Shown in pieces: positions 16,338 to 25,726 of a DNA stretch of 64,000 bases. How positions within the stretch are numbered: position 1 is the first letter of the stretch; each line of letters begins with the position of its first letter. Made by a program: the position numbers and the translations under genes. The notes beneath the pieces were generated by a model. It searched no databases. It was given only the letters and a program-made list of their open reading frames with translations, and was not told the DNA's origin. This DNA comes from GCA-003244245 sp963822695 (GTDB taxonomy: Bacteria > Actinomycetota > Actinomycetes > Mycobacteriales > Pseudonocardiaceae), in contig CAWGJH010000032.1 of NCBI GenBank assembly GCA_963822695.1, forward strand, positions 1-64,000, given 5' to 3'.

Positions 16338-19058
16338 ATGATGCTCGGCCGGTGGCGTCTGTGGTTCTGGTTGGGATTGTTACTGATCGTTGCGGCGGTG
16401 GCCGGGAGCGTGGCCTTCCTCTTCTACTCCCACTCCCGCACTCGGGGCTCGGCTGACACGTTGGTGTCCACGCTTGTCACGGTGGCGACTGCCGCGGTGA
16501 GTGCCGCGACGTGGCTGTGGACACGGGCGCACCGCAGTGGGGTTGCGCGGTTGCCGTTGGGGCGGGCGGCCGATGAGCTGGCCGAACAGTTGCGCCAGCA
16601 GTGGGAGCGGGCCGCCACCGAGCGGGGGCTGACCTATCCGACGCCAATTCCCGTGCAGTGGCGGTGGTCATCTCGCCAGGTGACCGGCCCGAGCGCGGAG
16701 GCTGTCGGGGGGCGGTTCGCGCCGATGCCCGGGATGGCGGCGGTCACCGTGGAGGATCTGCAGTCGGGTGCGTTGAAAGATCTTCTCGGCGTGTATGGCG
16801 GCCTAGGATCTGGGCGGTTGATTGTCCTGGGCGAGCCGGGTGCGGGCAAGACTGGCGCTGGGATTCGGCTGTTGCTGGATGCGCTGGCCCATCGGGCCAC
16901 GGTGAAGGCCGAAGATCGTGCGCGAGTGCCCGTGCCGGTGCTGCTCACCCTCCAGGGTTGGGACCCGAGCGCTGAACCTTTCACTGAGTGGCTGGCCACC
17001 CGGCTGGCCCGGGACTACGCCCTGCTGCGGGCTCCGGAATACGGTGCCGATGCCGTGGTGCGTCTCATCGGGGGCGCTCATCTGGCGGTGATCCTGGATG
17101 GGTTGGATGAGATACCCGAGACGCAGCGCCCGGTGGCGCTGCGCGCACTGGATGAGCAGGCTATCTTCCGGCTGGTCGTGCTCACCCGCAGCAGCGAGTT
17201 GGTGGCTGCGGTGAGCAGTGGCGCTCACCTGCGGGGTGCGGCGGCGCTGGAGCTGCTACCGATCGACTCCCGGCAGGCGGCGGAGTATCTGGCCAGCTGT
17301 CAGATTGACCCACCGCCCACCTCGTGGCGCCAGGTGATCGATCATTTGTGGGAGCACCCAGAGGGGGTGCTGGCCCAGGCGCTGACCACGCCGCTGATGC
17401 TGACCCTGGTCCGGGACACCTACGGTCCCGAGCAGCGGATCACTGAACTCCTTAACGGTCACCGGTTCCCCACCAAGGAGGCTGTCGAGGATCATCTTCT
17501 GGACCGGGTGCTGACCACCGCGTACACCCAACACCCGGGCCGAGTGGCCCCGCTGTATACCGGTGATCAGGCACGACGATGGTTGGGGCGGCTGGCCCAC
17601 CGGATGAACGAGGAAGGGACCCGCGATCTGGCGTGGTGGCGAATCCCGCGCTGGGTACCGGCGTGGCCTCGGGTGTTTGCCACGGTAGCCGTCATGAGTG
17701 TCGTCTCGGCGCTCCTGACCGGCTCCCTGGCCGGACTTGCCGCCCACATGCATCTTCTCTCCGCGTTCGGGGTTGGGCCCCTAGCCGCACTCGCAGTCGT
17801 CTTCGGCAAGACACTCGGGTATGCGTTTATGTTTGGACCCGGACTGCTACTCATGTCGCCACCCGGCGGAGAATCTCCTCAACAGCGAAGACCGCCGCGG
17901 TGGAGCAGAACTGATATCCTCATTATTCTTTTCATTGGGGTCGGTGTCGGGGTCGGATTCGGGCTTGAGCCCGGGCTCCTAGGCGAGCTCAAGCACGGGC
18001 TCGTGGTCGGGCTCGTAGTTAGTTTCGTGGTCGTGTTTGGATTTGTCCTCGGCGGAGGACCGCCTCAGCAGCTGGGTTGGCTCCGATGGAGCAGAACTGA
18101 TACCCGCACGGATATCCTCACCGGGCTCGTGATCGGGCTCGCGGCCGGGCTCGCGGCCGGGCTCGGGTACGGTCTCCTATACGGACTCAAGTACGGGCTC
18201 GTGCCGGGATTCGTAGTCGGAATCGTATACATGCTTGTGATCGTCGTCGGAGGACGACCTTCCCAGCAGCGAGATCAGCTACGGTGGAGCAGAACTGATA
18301 CCCCAACAATTTTCCTCATCGGGCTCGCCATCGCAATTGTAAGCGCAGCCGGCTACGGAATCATCTACGTTCTCATAGTCATACTCGGCGGACGACCTCC
18401 TCTGCAGCGGAGTCGGCTGCGGTGGAGCAGGGCTACTACCCCAACAACTCTCCTCACCGGGCCTGTGGTCGGGCTCGTCCTCGGGCTCGTGTACGGGCTT
18501 ATCGGCGGGCGCACAGGTGGGCTTGGGCTCGGGCCCGGGCTCGTCCTCGGGCTTGTGTTCGGGCTCGTGGTGGGACTCTTGCTGGCGTTCAGACAGCCAT
18601 CAACGGAGGCCATTAGTCCGCTCGATCCCCAGTTATTGTGGCGCCGGGAGCGTCAGTTCGGGCTCGTGGTTGGGCTCGTGTTCGGGCTCCTGGTTGGGCT
18701 CGTGTACGGGCTGGTCGATGGGCTCGTGTTCGGGCACGTAGTTGGGCTCGTGTTCGGGCTTACCGACGGGCTCGTGGCCGGGCTCGGTTCAGCGTTGGTG
18801 GCGTCCGCCACCTGGTCGGCTGTGCTAGCCAGCGCCCAGCTGTGGCGTCGGGGCGAGGCTCCACTACGCCTGCTGCGGTTTCTTGACGATGCTCGGGAGC
18901 GTCAGATCCTGCGAACAGTCGGCCCGGCGTATCAGTTCCGGCACGCGCGGCTCCAAGACCGGCTTGCCGAGGCGCGCGAGACGGAACTAGACGGAATTAG
19001 GCCAAAGTTACGTGATCGTGAGAGGATAGCTCATCGTTCTGACCCCTCCTTGCCGTAG
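16338..19058 (+). CDS. NACHT NTPase with glycine-rich multi-pass membrane C-terminus (copy 2)
   Basis: 906 residues, a full-length paralogue of the protein at 1445. N-terminal helices cover about residues 8-31 and 40-61. Walker A is GEPGAGKT (165-172) and Walker B is LAVILDGLDE (about 249-258). The C-terminal membrane half again has four RWSRxxTxT modules separated by glycine/valine/leucine-rich helices, then the soluble end LLRFLDDARERQILRTVGPA with YQFRHARLQDRL. Domains are conserved throughout, while spacing within the glycine-rich repeats differs, which indicates repeat-driven drift. ATG 16338 aligns with copy 1; the upstream in-frame codons from 16296 have no counterpart. The 3' end overlaps the convergent tex gene by 28 bp. 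Defence or signalling function is inferred from the family only. Confidence 0.85.
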   Translation: MMLGRWRLWFWLGLLLIVAAVAGSVAFLFYSHSRTRGSADTLVSTLVTVATAAVSAATWLWTRAHRSGVARLPLGRAADELAEQLRQQWERAATERGLTYPTPIPVQWRWSSRQVTGPSAEAVGGRFAPMPGMAAVTVEDLQSGALKDLLGVYGGLGSGRLIVLGEPGAGKTGAGIRLLLDALAHRATVKAEDRARVPVPVLLTLQGWDPSAEPFTEWLATRLARDYALLRAPEYGADAVVRLIGGAHLAVILDGLDEIPETQRPVALRALDEQAIFRLVVLTRSSELVAAVSSGAHLRGAAALELLPIDSRQAAEYLASCQIDPPPTSWRQVIDHLWEHPEGVLAQALTTPLMLTLVRDTYGPEQRITELLNGHRFPTKEAVEDHLLDRVLTTAYTQHPGRVAPLYTGDQARRWLGRLAHRMNEEGTRDLAWWRIPRWVPAWPRVFATVAVMSVVSALLTGSLAGLAAHMHLLSAFGVGPLAALAVVFGKTLGYAFMFGPGLLLMSPPGGESPQQRRPPRWSRTDILIILFIGVGVGVGFGLEPGLLGELKHGLVVGLVVSFVVVFGFVLGGGPPQQLGWLRWSRTDTRTDILTGLVIGLAAGLAAGLGYGLLYGLKYGLVPGFVVGIVYMLVIVVGGRPSQQRDQLRWSRTDTPTIFLIGLAIAIVSAAGYGIIYVLIVILGGRPPLQRSRLRWSRATTPTTLLTGPVVGLVLGLVYGLIGGRTGGLGLGPGLVLGLVFGLVVGLLLAFRQPSTEAISPLDPQLLWRRERQFGLVVGLVFGLLVGLVYGLVDGLVFGHVVGLVFGLTDGLVAGLGSALVASATWSAVLASAQLWRRGEAPLRLLRFLDDARERQILRTVGPAYQFRHARLQDRLAEARETELDGIRPKLRDRERIAHRSDPSLP

Positions 19059-21364
19059 CCGGCGCGGCGTAGCGCGTCGGCGAGCGCGCCGCCGGCCGGG
19101 TTGCCTTTGGCGCGAGCCGGCGGGCGCTTAGCGGCCCTGCGCGGCGTGCCGGTTGGCGGCGTGGCCTCGGCAGGGTCGTCGAGCCGAAGGGTGAGCCCGA
19201 TGCGCTGCCGCGGCACGTCCACGTCGAGCACCTTCACCCGCACGACGTCGCCGGGCTTCACCACGTCGCGGGGGTCCTTGACGAAGGTCTTGGCCATGGC
19301 CGAGACGTGCACCAGGCCATCCTGATGGACGCCCACGTCGACGAACGCGCCGAAGGCAGCGACGTTGGTGACCACGCCCTCAAGCACCATGCCCGGCTTG
19401 AGGGCGGAGATCGTGTTGACGCCCTCGGCGAAAGTTGCGGTGGCGAAGGCCGGTCGCGGGTCTCGGCCCGGCTTCTCCAGTTCAGCGAGAATGTCACTGA
19501 CGGTGGGTAACCCTACCGCGCCGTCGATGAAGTCGGCCGGCCGCAATGAGCGCAGTACCGCTGTGTTGCCGATCAGTGTGGTGATGTCGGTGCCAACCGT
19601 GGCGAGGATCCGGTGCACCACGGGGTAGGACTCAGGATGCACACTGGAGCGGTCCAGTGGGTCGTCGCCGTCGCGGATGCGCAGGAAGCCAGCGCACTGC
19701 TCGAACGCCTTGGGGCCCAGGCGCGGGACGCCGGCCAGGGCACGCCGGGTGCGGAACGGGCCGTACGCGTCTCGGTGCGTCACGATGTTCTCGGCAAGCC
19801 CACCGGTGATGCCCGACACCCGCCGCAGCAGCGGCACGGACGCCGTATTGACGTCGACACCGACGGCGTTCACGCAGTCCTCCACCACCGCATCCAGCGA
19901 GCGGGACAGCGCGGTTTCAGGTAGATCGTGCTGGTACTGACCGACGCCGATCGACTTAGGTTCGATCTTGACGAGCTCCGCGAGCGGGTCCTGCAACCGG
20001 CGCGCGATCGACACCGCGCCGCGCAGTGATACATCCAGCTCGGGCAGCTCCTGGGAGGCATACGCTGAGGCGGAGTACACCGAGGCGCCCGCCTCCGACA
20101 CCACGGCCTTGGTGAGGCCCAGCCGCGTGACCAGTTCGGCGGCGAGCTTGTCGGTCTCCCGGGAGGCGGTGCCGTTCCCGATCGCGATCAGCTCCACGCG
20201 ATGCGTCGTCGCGAGCCGGGCGAGCACGGCCAGCGCCTCGTCCCAGCGGCGTTGCGGAACATGCGGGTAGACGGTCTCGGTGGCGACCACCTTGCCGGTC
20301 GCGTCGATGACCGCGACCTTGACGCCGGTACGGTAGCCGGGGTCCAGTCCCATAGTCGGGCGGGCACCCGCCGGTGCGGCGAGAAGCAGGTCACGCAGGT
20401 TGGCGGCGAAGACCCGCACCGCTTCGTGCTCGGCCGCCTGGCGCAGCCGCATCCGCAGATCGATGCCCAGATGCAGCAGGATCCGGGTGCGCCAGGCCCA
20501 GCGCACCGTGTCGGCTAGCCAGGCCTCGGCCGGGCGACCCCGGGCGTCAACACCAAGGTTGTCGATACCGAAACGCGCCGCGATGGCCTGCTCGTAGCGG
20601 CTTGGTCCGGGCGCACCGCCTCCCGGCTCCAGCGCCGGCTCCGGCTTTGTCTCCGGCTCCGGGGAGAGGTCCAGGACGCCCTCCTTCTCGCCGCGGAACA
20701 ACGCCAGGATGCGATGCGAGGGCAGCGTCGTGAAGGGCTCGGAGAACTCGAAGTAGTCCGCGAACTTCGCGCCGGCCTCCTGCTGTCCCTCGCGCACCCG
20801 AGAGACCATCCGGCCCCGTGACCACATCCGCTCGCGCAGGGACCCGATGAGGTCGGCGTCCTCGGCGAAGCGCTCGACCAGGATGGCGCGGGCGCCGTCG
20901 AGCGCGGCAGCGGCGTCGGGCACACCGGACTCGGGATCGACGTAAGCCGCGGCGCTAGCGTGCGGATCCTGGGTCGGATCGGCGAGCAGCCCGTCGGCCA
21001 GTGGCTCCAGCCCGGCCTCCCGGGCGATCTGCGCCTTGGTCCGACGCTTGGGCTTGTAGGGCAGGTAGAGATCTTCCAACCGGGCCTTCGAATCGACCGC
21101 CATGATCCGCGCCTCGAGCGCATCGTCGAGCTTGCCCTGCTCGCGGATTGAGGTGAGGATCGTGCTCCGGCGCTCCTCCAGCTCGCGCAGGTAGTGCAGC
21201 CGTTCCTCCAGGGTCCGCAGCTGCGCGTCGTCCAGACCGCCGGTGGCCTCCTTCCGGTATCGGGCGACGAACGGCACGGTGGCCCCACCATCGAGCAGCT
21301 CGACAGCGGCCCCCACCTGCCGCTCGGACACGCCCAGCTCGTCAGCGATCCGCTGGGTCAGCAC
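19031..21364 (-). CDS. tex: Tex, RNA-binding transcription accessory protein
   Basis: 777 residues, the normal Tex length. The helical N-terminus (VPFVARYRKEATGGLDDAQL) leads into the YqgF-like RNase H fold (MGLDPGYRTGVKVAVIDATG), then helix-hairpin-helix segments (VNTASVPLLRRVSGI) and a C-terminal S1 domain (GVVTNVAAFGAFVDVGVHQD). Tex binds RNA and RNA polymerase and affects transcription fidelity and termination. The start is GTG 21364 with AGGAG about 8 nt upstream. A basic Ala/Arg-rich tail follows the S1 domain. It converges on the NACHT gene. Confidence 0.96.
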   Translation of the reverse strand: MLTQRIADELGVSERQVGAAVELLDGGATVPFVARYRKEATGGLDDAQLRTLEERLHYLRELEERRSTILTSIREQGKLDDALEARIMAVDSKARLEDLYLPYKPKRRTKAQIAREAGLEPLADGLLADPTQDPHASAAAYVDPESGVPDAAAALDGARAILVERFAEDADLIGSLRERMWSRGRMVSRVREGQQEAGAKFADYFEFSEPFTTLPSHRILALFRGEKEGVLDLSPEPETKPEPALEPGGGAPGPSRYEQAIAARFGIDNLGVDARGRPAEAWLADTVRWAWRTRILLHLGIDLRMRLRQAAEHEAVRVFAANLRDLLLAAPAGARPTMGLDPGYRTGVKVAVIDATGKVVATETVYPHVPQRRWDEALAVLARLATTHRVELIAIGNGTASRETDKLAAELVTRLGLTKAVVSEAGASVYSASAYASQELPELDVSLRGAVSIARRLQDPLAELVKIEPKSIGVGQYQHDLPETALSRSLDAVVEDCVNAVGVDVNTASVPLLRRVSGITGGLAENIVTHRDAYGPFRTRRALAGVPRLGPKAFEQCAGFLRIRDGDDPLDRSSVHPESYPVVHRILATVGTDITTLIGNTAVLRSLRPADFIDGAVGLPTVSDILAELEKPGRDPRPAFATATFAEGVNTISALKPGMVLEGVVTNVAAFGAFVDVGVHQDGLVHVSAMAKTFVKDPRDVVKPGDVVRVKVLDVDVPRQRIGLTLRLDDPAEATPPTGTPRRAAKRPPARAKGNPAGGALADALRRAGYGKEGSER

Positions 21365-21553
21365 GATGTTTCTCTCCTCACCACGTCGGGCCTCGCGGCC
21401 ACCTCGTCCGACACCTGCAGGTGAACCTTATGCAGGGTCCTGTGGCGGCGCTCTCGGGGCTGGAGCCAGCCACCGCGACCGACGGAGCGCTGGAGCCGAT
21501 CCGCAGTTCATGGTGATGAATGAAAACACTTGACAATGCCGCACGATGGATGC

Positions 21554-22087
21554 GTGAAACTGCTGCTGATGGCCGACACTCACGTCCCGCACCGCGCCCG
21601 GGATCTGCCCGAGCAGCTGTGGCGGGCCGTAGCCGAGGCCGACGTCGTGGTGCATGCCGGGGACTGGGTATGCGTCGAGTTACTGGATGCGCTGCTGGCC
21701 CGGTCGGACCGGCTGATCGGCGTGGTCGGTAACAACGACGGGCCGTCGTTGTCCGCAAGGTTGCCAGAGATCGCGACGGCTCAGTTAGACGGCGTGCGGC
21801 TGGCGGTCGTGCATGAGACTGGATCGGCGCGCGGCCGGGAGACGCGGTGCGCCGCCCGTTTTCCCGACACCGACGTGCTGGTCTTCGGACACAGTCACAT
21901 CCCGTGGGACACGGTCGCTCCTACTACCGCCCCGACCGGTCTGCGGCTGCTGAACCCGGGCTCTCCGACCGACCGGCGCCGCCAACCGACCTGCAGCTGG
22001 ATGACTGCCGAGATCGATCACAGCCAACTCCGCCGGGTGCGGTTACACCGGCCCGATTCGCGTGAGGGGATCGCTGTGTCTCGGTAG
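21554..22087 (+). CDS. YfcE/MJ0936-type metallophosphoesterase
   Basis: 177 residues. The metal-binding motifs of calcineurin-like phosphodiesterases appear in order: ADTHVPHR (DxH), HAGDW (GD), GVVGNNDG (GNxD), VVHET and FGHSHIP (GHxH). Such small enzymes hydrolyse phosphodiesters; the natural substrate is not deducible. GTG 21554 is the first codon that places the catalytic strand (VKLLLMADTH) at the N-terminus. The gene is divergent from tex. Its end is followed by decaying genes on the other strand. Confidence 0.9.
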   Translation: MKLLLMADTHVPHRARDLPEQLWRAVAEADVVVHAGDWVCVELLDALLARSDRLIGVVGNNDGPSLSARLPEIATAQLDGVRLAVVHETGSARGRETRCAARFPDTDVLVFGHSHIPWDTVAPTTAPTGLRLLNPGSPTDRRRQPTCSWMTAEIDHSQLRRVRLHRPDSREGIAVSR

Positions 22088-22152
22088 AGGATGGATAGCG
22101 ACACGGGTGCCGGTCTTGTCGCGGTGCGCGTTGAGTGGATCGCGGACAGAGG

Positions 22153-22466
22153 TCAGTATGCGGCGGTGAACCTGGTCCGATGGTGCTGGGGCCACTCGGC
22201 CTCATCTAGTTCGTCGGTGCCCAGCCGGTAGTTGCCGGTGCGCTCTCCTGGCTCCAGCAGTGCGGCTGGGCTCGCAGCGCCCTCGTGGTCGTTACGAGCT
22301 CGGTCTCACGGCCGGGTGCTGGGCGGGTCGCACTGATCACGACGTCCTGGCCGGCACTCAACTCGGCCACATCCTCGACGTTTCCGGCGTCGCCAGCACG
22401 GGCGTTGGCGGCGGTGTGCAGTTCGTGACAACGGGCCAGATCGCGTACTACGGCGGTGACCTCGTG
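22153..22466 (-). pseudogene. Remnant of an NAD(P)-binding (NmrA/SDR-like) oxidoreductase
   Basis: Two minus-strand frames give recognisable pieces of one family. The first runs HEVTAVVRDLARCHELHTAA, then AGDAGNVEDVAELSAGQDVV and ISATRPAPGRE. In a second frame RTGNYRLGTDEL is followed by AEWPQHHRTRFTAAY and a stop at 22153-22155, like the C-terminus of these proteins. The Rossmann GxxGxxG start is missing, the middle is deleted and the frame shifts. The piece abuts the truncated EamA gene, so a deletion probably joined the two. Confidence 0.6.
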
Positions 22467-22945
22467 GTGGCCATGGCGACCGCGCCGCCGACCGCGGCAG
22501 CGACACCAAGGCCATCCAGGTGTGCGTCGGCTCGGAGAACGAGCAGGCCGACGCCGGCCACCCCTGCGACGGCGGCGATCGTGGTGCGCAGGGTCAGGCG
22601 CTCAGAGAGCAGGCGGGAGGCGAGGGCGGCGACCAGGAGTGGTTGCGATGCGATGATGATGATCGCGGCGATCTCGCCGGGCAGGCGGTAGACGGCGACG
22701 AAGAGCAGTGCGAAGAACGCCCCGATGTTGAGGAAGCCGAGCACCAGTGCCCGCCACCACCAGACTCCCTGCGGCAGCCGTCGGGTGAGCACGACAAGCA
22801 GCAGCCCGGCGGGAAGGGCGCGCAGCACGGCGGCCAGCAGCGGGCGGTCCGGCGACAGCAGCTCGGTGGTGACGAGGTAGGTGGTCCCCCAGATGATGGG
22901 CGTCAGCGCGGTCGCCAGGATGATCCCGACCCGATTGTTTAGCAC
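22448..22945 (-). pseudogene. Truncated EamA/DMT-family transporter
   Basis: 165 codons starting GTG 22945 encode the first half of a drug/metabolite transporter: IIWGTTYLVTTELLSPDRPL, then RALPAGLLLVVLTRRLP and several hydrophobic helices of the first EamA unit. Family members have two EamA units and about 300 residues. Here the second unit is absent and the frame ends in TTRSPP where it runs into the NAD(P)-binding remnant at about 22466. Start and promoter are intact and it is divergent from marR, a typical arrangement for a MarR-controlled exporter. Probably non-functional. Confidence 0.7.
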
Positions 22946-22954
22946 TAAGACAAC

Positions 22955-23014
22955 TTACCTCACCGCTAAGGTATTGGTTGACCGAAGTGATTTATCTCAC
23001 CGCTAAGGCATTGG
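22955..23014. promoter_or_regulatory. Two operator-like direct repeats between EamA and marR
   Basis: TTA(C/T)CTCACCGCTAAGG(T/C)ATTGG occurs at 22955-22977 and 22992-23014, with starts 37 bp apart. The first copy contains the inverted repeat TACCT-N8-AGGTA. Position in the short divergent region and similarity to MarR half-site layouts suggest autoregulation by the adjacent MarR protein. This is inference. Confidence 0.6.
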
Positions 23015-23027
23015 CTAGGCTGAGGCG

Positions 23028-23525
23028 GTGGCAGATCACGTCGATCGGGTGCTGGAGCAGTGGGGTGCGCAACGCCCCGATCTTGATGCATCACCGATGG
23101 CGGTGATCGGGCGTCTGTCGAGGGTTTCGCGGTTGATCAGCACTGAACTGCTCCGCACGTGCAGTGCACATGGGCTCGACGCAGCGTCGTTCGACGTGCT
23201 CGCCACCCTGCGCCGCAACGACCCGCCCCACCGCCTGACCCCGGCCGAGCTGATGCGGTCGGCGATGGTCACCTCAGGGGCCATCACCCAGCGCCTCGAC
23301 CGCCTCCAGGCTCGCGGCCTGGTGACCCGCACACCCAGCAACTCCGACGGCCGCGTCGTGCACGTGGCGCTCACTGACGACGGCCGCGCGCTCATCGACC
23401 AGGCTCTGCCAGACCACGTCGACACCGAGAACCGATTGCTCGCTGCGCTCACAAAAACCCAGCGGGACACCCTCGCAGACATACTCCGAAATCTCTTGGA
23501 ATCACTCGGCGACACCCCAGACTGA
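23028..23525 (+). CDS. MarR-family transcriptional regulator
   Basis: 165 residues. The winged helix-turn-helix core reads LDAASFDVLATLRR, LTPAELMRSAMVTSGAITQR, LDRLQARGLVTRTP and DGRVVHVALTDDGR, the MarR pattern with wing DGR. It is a probable dimeric repressor responding to a small ligand. GTG 23028 is preceded by CTGAGG. It is divergent from the truncated EamA gene, with two repeated operator-like sequences between them, so its ancestral target was probably that exporter. Confidence 0.9.
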   Translation: MADHVDRVLEQWGAQRPDLDASPMAVIGRLSRVSRLISTELLRTCSAHGLDAASFDVLATLRRNDPPHRLTPAELMRSAMVTSGAITQRLDRLQARGLVTRTPSNSDGRVVHVALTDDGRALIDQALPDHVDTENRLLAALTKTQRDTLADILRNLLESLGDTPD

Positions 23526-24840
23526 CTCGCGGGGGTGAGGGCGGAGCGGGCGGCCTCGACGGCTTGCTGTGGTTTACCCAGCAACGCCAGAACAATGCTG
23601 TGGTTCGCGCCGATCATACCGGGATCCACCCAGTAGGCTGGTGAATCGGGCGCGCCCCCGTTTGCGGTGGTGAGCACATCGTGGGCACGGGCACTAGCAG
23701 CCATACAGGGGCCGTATTGGCCATCGAGTGCGTAGGCGTCGGCGGACATCTGCTCAAGATGCTTTAAGGCGCACATCATCAGTGCGGGCAGCTAGACTAC
23801 GGGTGGCAGCGGCACTGTCTAGCGCGGTGGGCGTATTACCGCGCAGAAATGCGGCAAAGCTGCTGTTAGTTGCCGCGTGGGCGGCGTACGCCGGGTTACC
23901 GACATCATGGGCGGCTGTACGGGCGTGCTTAAAATAGCCTTTGGCCTCCTGGGGGTGGCACATATCGACCAAGTAGCCGCCGATAGCTGAGGCCATATTG
24001 CTATCGACCAGGCTCAACGGTTTACGTCGTTGGTCGGGGCAGCCGCCGGCCAACAGGCGGTGGATGAGCCTGTGCTGCGCGATGACAGTATCGAGCACCT
24101 GACACGGGCCGAGTTTATCTTCCAGGCGTTGGCAGTACGCCAGCGTAGTCGCCAGATTCTGCACGACCTGCGCATCCACCCGATGGGGAGAATCCACCGC
24201 CTGGGCCAGGCGCGTGTACTCATCGGCATCCAGGCCACCCAGCCCGGCAGCGGCCAGTACTGACCCGGCCAGGTGCATCGCGTCATGGCGACCCAGCGAC
24301 CGCCCCAGCCTGGTAACCACCGCCATCAGCTCCTCGGCTACCTTCCCACACCCACCATCCAGGCTGACCAGCGTGGTCTGGGGCCACACCTCATCCCCGC
24401 TGCGCAGCAGCACAGCAGGCGAGATGAGTGCCGGCCACGCCGGCAGAGCCTGCGCCCGTGCCTGCTGCGCTTGTACTAAGGAGATCGTAAGTAGCCAGAC
24501 TGCCCATAATGGATCTATGCCCTGCTGACCTGCGGATACTCAGTCTCTGTGTCCATTTGAAAGTCTACCTACCAGCATTCACCTTAGTATCTGTGCCTGG
24601 CGGCGGTAGGTCCGATATCGGTCACGACAGTCCCGCTCAGCGCGCTAGTGCTTCATGCTCGGCAACCAATACACCCTCGGCACCGCGCAGATCATCGGCG
24701 ACCTTCCACAGTGCGGCAGGCAGTGTGCGGGTGCCGTGTTCGACCTTGGAGATCGTGGTGCGGGTCCTGCCCACGGCCTGACCCAGTTGGGGTTGGGAGA
24801 TCCCAGCAGCCGCGCGATAGGTAACCAACTGCGCACTCAG
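23526..24840 (-). pseudogene. Broken XRE-TPR regulator (helix-turn-helix plus tetratricopeptide region)
   Basis: The minus strand carries an XRE helix-turn-helix at about 24637-24835 (SAQLVTYRAAAGISQPQLGQ, AVGRTRTTISKVEHGTRTLP, then WKVADDLRGAEGVL) that stops after HEALAR. A second open frame, about 24480-23754, has TPR-like content (VQNLATTLAYCQRLEDKLG, YFKHARTAAHDVGNPAYAAH). A third frame from 23779 continues it (MSADAYALDGQYGPCMAASA, ALLGKPQQAVEAARSAL). At least one stop and one frameshift separate the pieces. Intact homologues are common actinobacterial regulators of 400 or more residues. I interpret this as one decayed gene. Confidence 0.6.
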
Positions 24841-25468
24841 GCCACGCCCCTCACCTCTACGGGCACGGCCCCCAATTCTAGAGGCAGTGACACGCACACA
24901 GAAGTGACAACCCCCCCCCCGATACCAAGACACCCTGGTGTCACCGCCACCCCAGCGGCCATCGTCTGTAGTGTACCTGGTACCGGGCCGCCGCAATGCC
25001 ACCACCCACGCAGTGGCGGGCGCAAGCACAGCAACGACTGCGTGCTTGCGTGATACGCCCCCCACGCCCGGCGCCAGGTGCGTACACACATCAAGGGCAA
25101 CCAACCATAGTGCCGCTACTGCCGCATATGCATCAGGTCGTGATGGTGGCGGCTGGATCGCAGAATTTGCACCATCTGCGCAGCATTCACACCCATCAGA
25201 CCAGCCCACCAACACGATCTATGACCGGACGCTAGGCCATTAGATTCGGGCTGTGTATTTTGGCGGCGACACGCACCAAGTACCTGCCGCCTGGAGGTAT
25301 TCATGCTCATTCCAGGACCGTCACGACGACTGAGGTGGCGCGTCGCGCGGATGTTCCTCCCGATGTCACCAAGCCAGCCCCGAGTGTTCCGCCCGGCGTG
25401 GTGGGCACTCGTGGGTGTGGGGTGAGTACTGCTTGACGCGAGTGGAGTGGGGGGCGAGGATGGTTGAT
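24841..25468. other. Gap with a degraded duplicate of a Cys-rich gene
   Basis: No intact gene is seen. Around 25112-25190 the plus strand resembles 28456-28534 (both contain CTGCCGCATATG and GATGGTGGCG). In the later copy that DNA encodes a Cys/Arg/Trp-rich motif, but here the frame hits stops. A homopolymer of ten C residues lies near 24911. The last 200 bp presumably hold the promoter of the DUF6879 cassette. Confidence 0.5.
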
Positions 25469-25485
25469 GCGCAATTTTTCGCAAC
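25469..25485 (-). promoter_or_regulatory. Operator-like pair of TTGCGA half-sites before cassette 1
   Basis: On the minus strand the sequence is GTTGCGAAAAATTGCGC: two TTGCG half-sites in direct repeat, 10 bp (one helical turn) apart. The same element lies at 27107-27123 downstream of the cassette. It ends 19 bp before the first start codon. The XRE protein of the cassette is a plausible binder, by position only. Confidence 0.55.
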
Positions 25486-25504
25486 TGTCAGGACAGGGAG
25501 GGCC

Positions 25505-25726
25505 ATGCGCCTAACGTTCATCGGCAAGGACCCGGACTCCAACCCGACTGGCTCGCCTACTGTGTACCGCACGGATCGGGGCTCATGGGTCGTGCAGGGC
25601 TGGGTGGTCACGGACCCAGACGCGCTCGCTGTGATGAATATTCCCCCAGGGGAAGCGTGCGTGGAGATCCCGGACAGGATGATCCAGTTTTTCAGGCAGG
25701 CAGGCCGTGACGTCGATAACGGATGA
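25505..25726 (+). CDS. Small protein of the DUF6879/XRE cassette (cassette 1)
   Basis: 73 residues: MRLTFIGKDPDSNPTGSPTV, then DRGSWVVQGWVV and ALAVMNIPPGEACVEIP. It is homologous to the protein at 35226, which has the same MxLxFxGK start and DxxxYVVQGWxV block. ATG 25505 has AGGGAGG directly upstream and matches the start of the homologue; the open frame begins earlier at 25415 without homology. The 3' end overlaps the DUF6879 gene by 20 bp, indicating translational coupling. The function is unknown. Such small genes regularly precede DUF6879 and XRE genes in actinobacteria. Confidence 0.75.
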   Translation: MRLTFIGKDPDSNPTGSPTVYRTDRGSWVVQGWVVTDPDALAVMNIPPGEACVEIPDRMIQFFRQAGRDVDNG

